Of a DNA stretch of 64,000 nt, positions 62,747-64,000 are shown in pieces (position 1 is the first letter of the stretch; every line of letters begins with the position of its first letter). The DNA comes from Chelatococcus sp. HY11 (GTDB taxonomy: Bacteria; Pseudomonadota; Alphaproteobacteria; Rhizobiales; Beijerinckiaceae): NCBI RefSeq assembly GCF_018398335.1, contig NZ_JAHBRX010000001.1, forward strand, positions 4,394,001 through 4,458,000, read 5' to 3'. The translations under genes were made by a program, and so were the position numbers. The notes under the pieces are model-generated. The model was not told the origin of the DNA. It searched no databases and saw only the letters and a program-made list of their open reading frames with translations.

Positions 62747-63247
62747 CTAGGCAGCGACGGGATCGTCCAGATCGGCGTCGTCATCCTCGTCGCCGGGCAG
62801 CGATTTGTCGCTTGATCCCTTGTCGGCTAAGTTCTTAGCCATCTTTCGCAGCAGCTTGCGGGCGCGTTTGCGGTCCTTGCCGTCGAGGCCGTCGAGCAGT
62901 TGTTCCTCGGTGTCGCGCCAGAGGGCGTCGATGGCCGCGACTTTTTCGAGGCCTTCCCGCGTCAGGCTGACGATGATGATGCGGGCGTCTCCCGGCTCCG
63001 TCCGCCGCTCGACAAGCCCTTGCGCTGCTAGACGCGCCACGGTTTTCGACGCTGTCGGCGGTTTGACGCGCAGCAGTTCCGCCAATTCCCCCATTGTCGC
63101 GGGCTCGCCGGAGGCCAGCGCCTGCAGGACCTGCTCCTGGCCGGGAAACAGCCCCATTGAAGAAAGCCGTTCGCCGATACGGCTGCGGTGGAGGCGCGCG
63201 GCATAGACGAGCGCCCAGCCTATGCTTTTGGCGACGGGATGCTTCAT
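62747..63247 (-). CDS. MarR-family transcriptional regulator with acidic C-terminal tail
   Basis: Regulator of 166 residues from ATG 63247. The winged helix is GLFPGQEQVLQALASGEPATMGELAELLRVKPPTASKTVARLAAQGLVERRTEPGDARIIIVSLTREGLEKV. The last 30 residues are a low-complexity acidic tail (DKSLPGDEDDDADLDDPVAA). Divergent from the creatininase-family gene with 218 bp between starts, which it may regulate. Confidence 0.9.
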   Translation of the reverse strand: MKHPVAKSIGWALVYAARLHRSRIGERLSSMGLFPGQEQVLQALASGEPATMGELAELLRVKPPTASKTVARLAAQGLVERRTEPGDARIIIVSLTREGLEKVAAIDALWRDTEEQLLDGLDGKDRKRARKLLRKMAKNLADKGSSDKSLPGDEDDDADLDDPVAA

Positions 63248-63465
63248 GGGCCTGGTCTCTCCTCGGCGGGCGGAATCATCAGGTCGATCGGCATTGCCGC
63301 ATAAATATTGCCGTCGAAATAATGGGCGCCTTGTGATGACGTTGCAATGACAATCGGCCACCGGACCGCTCCGCTCCGGGCTGGCTGGGCCGCGATGAGA
63401 CCGCCAGTTCTTGAGTGTTATCGGAATGGCCGCTATTGCAGAGGTTCGAGCGAAAGGATCGCGCC

Positions 63466-64000
63466 ATGCTGCCATCTCCCTTCTGGGCGGATCTGACGAC
63501 CACGGATTTCGGCCGCGTGGCGATGGAAGACGTGACGCCCGTCCTGCCGGTGGCTGCGGTCGAGCAACATGGGCCGCATCTGCCGCTGGGTACCGATGCG
63601 ATGATCATGGAGGGTTATATCGCGCGGGTCGTCGCCGCCTTGCCGGCTGATCTCGCGGTCTCGTTCCTGCCGACGCAAACCGTCGGCCATTCGCCGGAGC
63701 ATCAGGCCTTCTCCGGCACGCTCACCTTGTCCGCCGAGGCCGCTATCGCGGCCTGGCGCGGGATCGGCGAGAGTGTCTACCGGGCGGGTTGCCGCAAGCT
63801 CGTCATCGTATCGTCCCACGGGGGCAATTCACCCGTCGTCGATATCGTGGCGCAGAGCCTGCGTGCGAATTGGGGGCTGACGGTCGTCACCGTGTCCTGG
63901 CAACGATTTGGCTATCCCGACGGGCTGTTCGATCCGGCCGAGATCCGCCACGGCATTCACGGTGGTGATATCGAGACGTCCCTGATGCTGGCTTTCCATC
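63466..64000 (+). CDS. Creatininase-family protein (partial, continues beyond window)
   Basis: Metal-dependent amidohydrolase of the creatininase/FAPy-deformylase family; the first 178 residues are present (the family is about 240-270). ATG 63466 follows GAAAGGA. The metal-binding signature EQHGPHLPLGTDAMI lies near residue 34, and SSHGGNSPVVDIVA near 118 and HGGDIETSLML near 167 follow, with the usual Glu and His ligands. The family includes creatinine amidohydrolase and enzymes of riboflavin or pyrroloquinoline pathways, so the substrate is open. Confidence 0.9.
   Translation, partial: MLPSPFWADLTTTDFGRVAMEDVTPVLPVAAVEQHGPHLPLGTDAMIMEGYIARVVAALPADLAVSFLPTQTVGHSPEHQAFSGTLTLSAEAAIAAWRGIGESVYRAGCRKLVIVSSHGGNSPVVDIVAQSLRANWGLTVVTVSWQRFGYPDGLFDPAEIRHGIHGGDIETSLMLAFH

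Overview
The window is about 64 kb of GC-rich DNA from an alphaproteobacterium, most likely of the order Hyphomicrobiales (Rhizobiales). The main evidence is a complete general stress response locus (phyR, nepR, ecfG) with matching EcfG-type promoters; this system is confined to Alphaproteobacteria. I cannot name the genus. I saw no rRNA, tRNA, CRISPR array, phage or insertion sequence. The gene density, operon style and codon use look like an ordinary chromosome or chromid.

Layout. 1-1400: nickel uptake (nikA, cut by the left edge) beside nikR, with an exact NikR box in front of nikA. 1600-7100: a small unknown protein, a divergent LysR/YeiH-type exporter pair, a CYTH-CHAD protein and an aldo/keto reductase. 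7100-19400: a full C-P lyase island. phnC-D-E1-E2-M-N and the regulator phnF run leftward; phnG-H-I-J-K-L plus a hexapeptide transferase run rightward. Palindromes that could be operators lie in front of phnG and phnD. 19500-25940: a family-5 (dipeptide/nickel type) ABC transporter operon with an endonuclease/exonuclease/phosphatase-fold hydrolase set between the ATPases and the permeases.

26000-31850: small regulator-controlled stress or detoxification genes: ArsR with a double AHSA1 protein, VOC proteins, MarR with DUF899/DUF1579/VOC, and a sulfite-oxidase-like molybdoenzyme. 32200-35000: topA. 35100-42140: the general stress response region. It holds csbD, DUF883, a membrane protein, phyR, nepR, a HisKA_2 kinase whose ATPase domain looks dead, a 58-residue DUF1328 membrane protein, a second nepR-like gene and ecfG. 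Five GGAAC-N16-CGTT promoters match exactly and one is near-exact. 42200-47300: TetR plus an RND efflux pair, with a 44-bp inverted repeat in front. 47400-64000: a DUF533 protein, an aminotransferase, a sugar-acid dehydratase, a PEP-mutase-fold lyase, two acetyltransferases, an SDR, a 2-hydroxyacid dehydrogenase, a carbohydrate-type ABC transporter (ATPase, binding protein, two permeases), a DMT exporter, MarR, and the start of a creatininase-family enzyme.

How the genes work together: the left half is about acquiring nickel, phosphonates and perhaps another organophosphorus or peptide-like nutrient. The middle controls the stress response. The right half looks like sugar-acid import and catabolism. 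The most unusual points are the kinase with no recognisable ATP-binding motifs between two nepR genes, the compact EcfG regulon read directly from promoters, and the hydrolase embedded in the ABC operon next to the C-P lyase genes.
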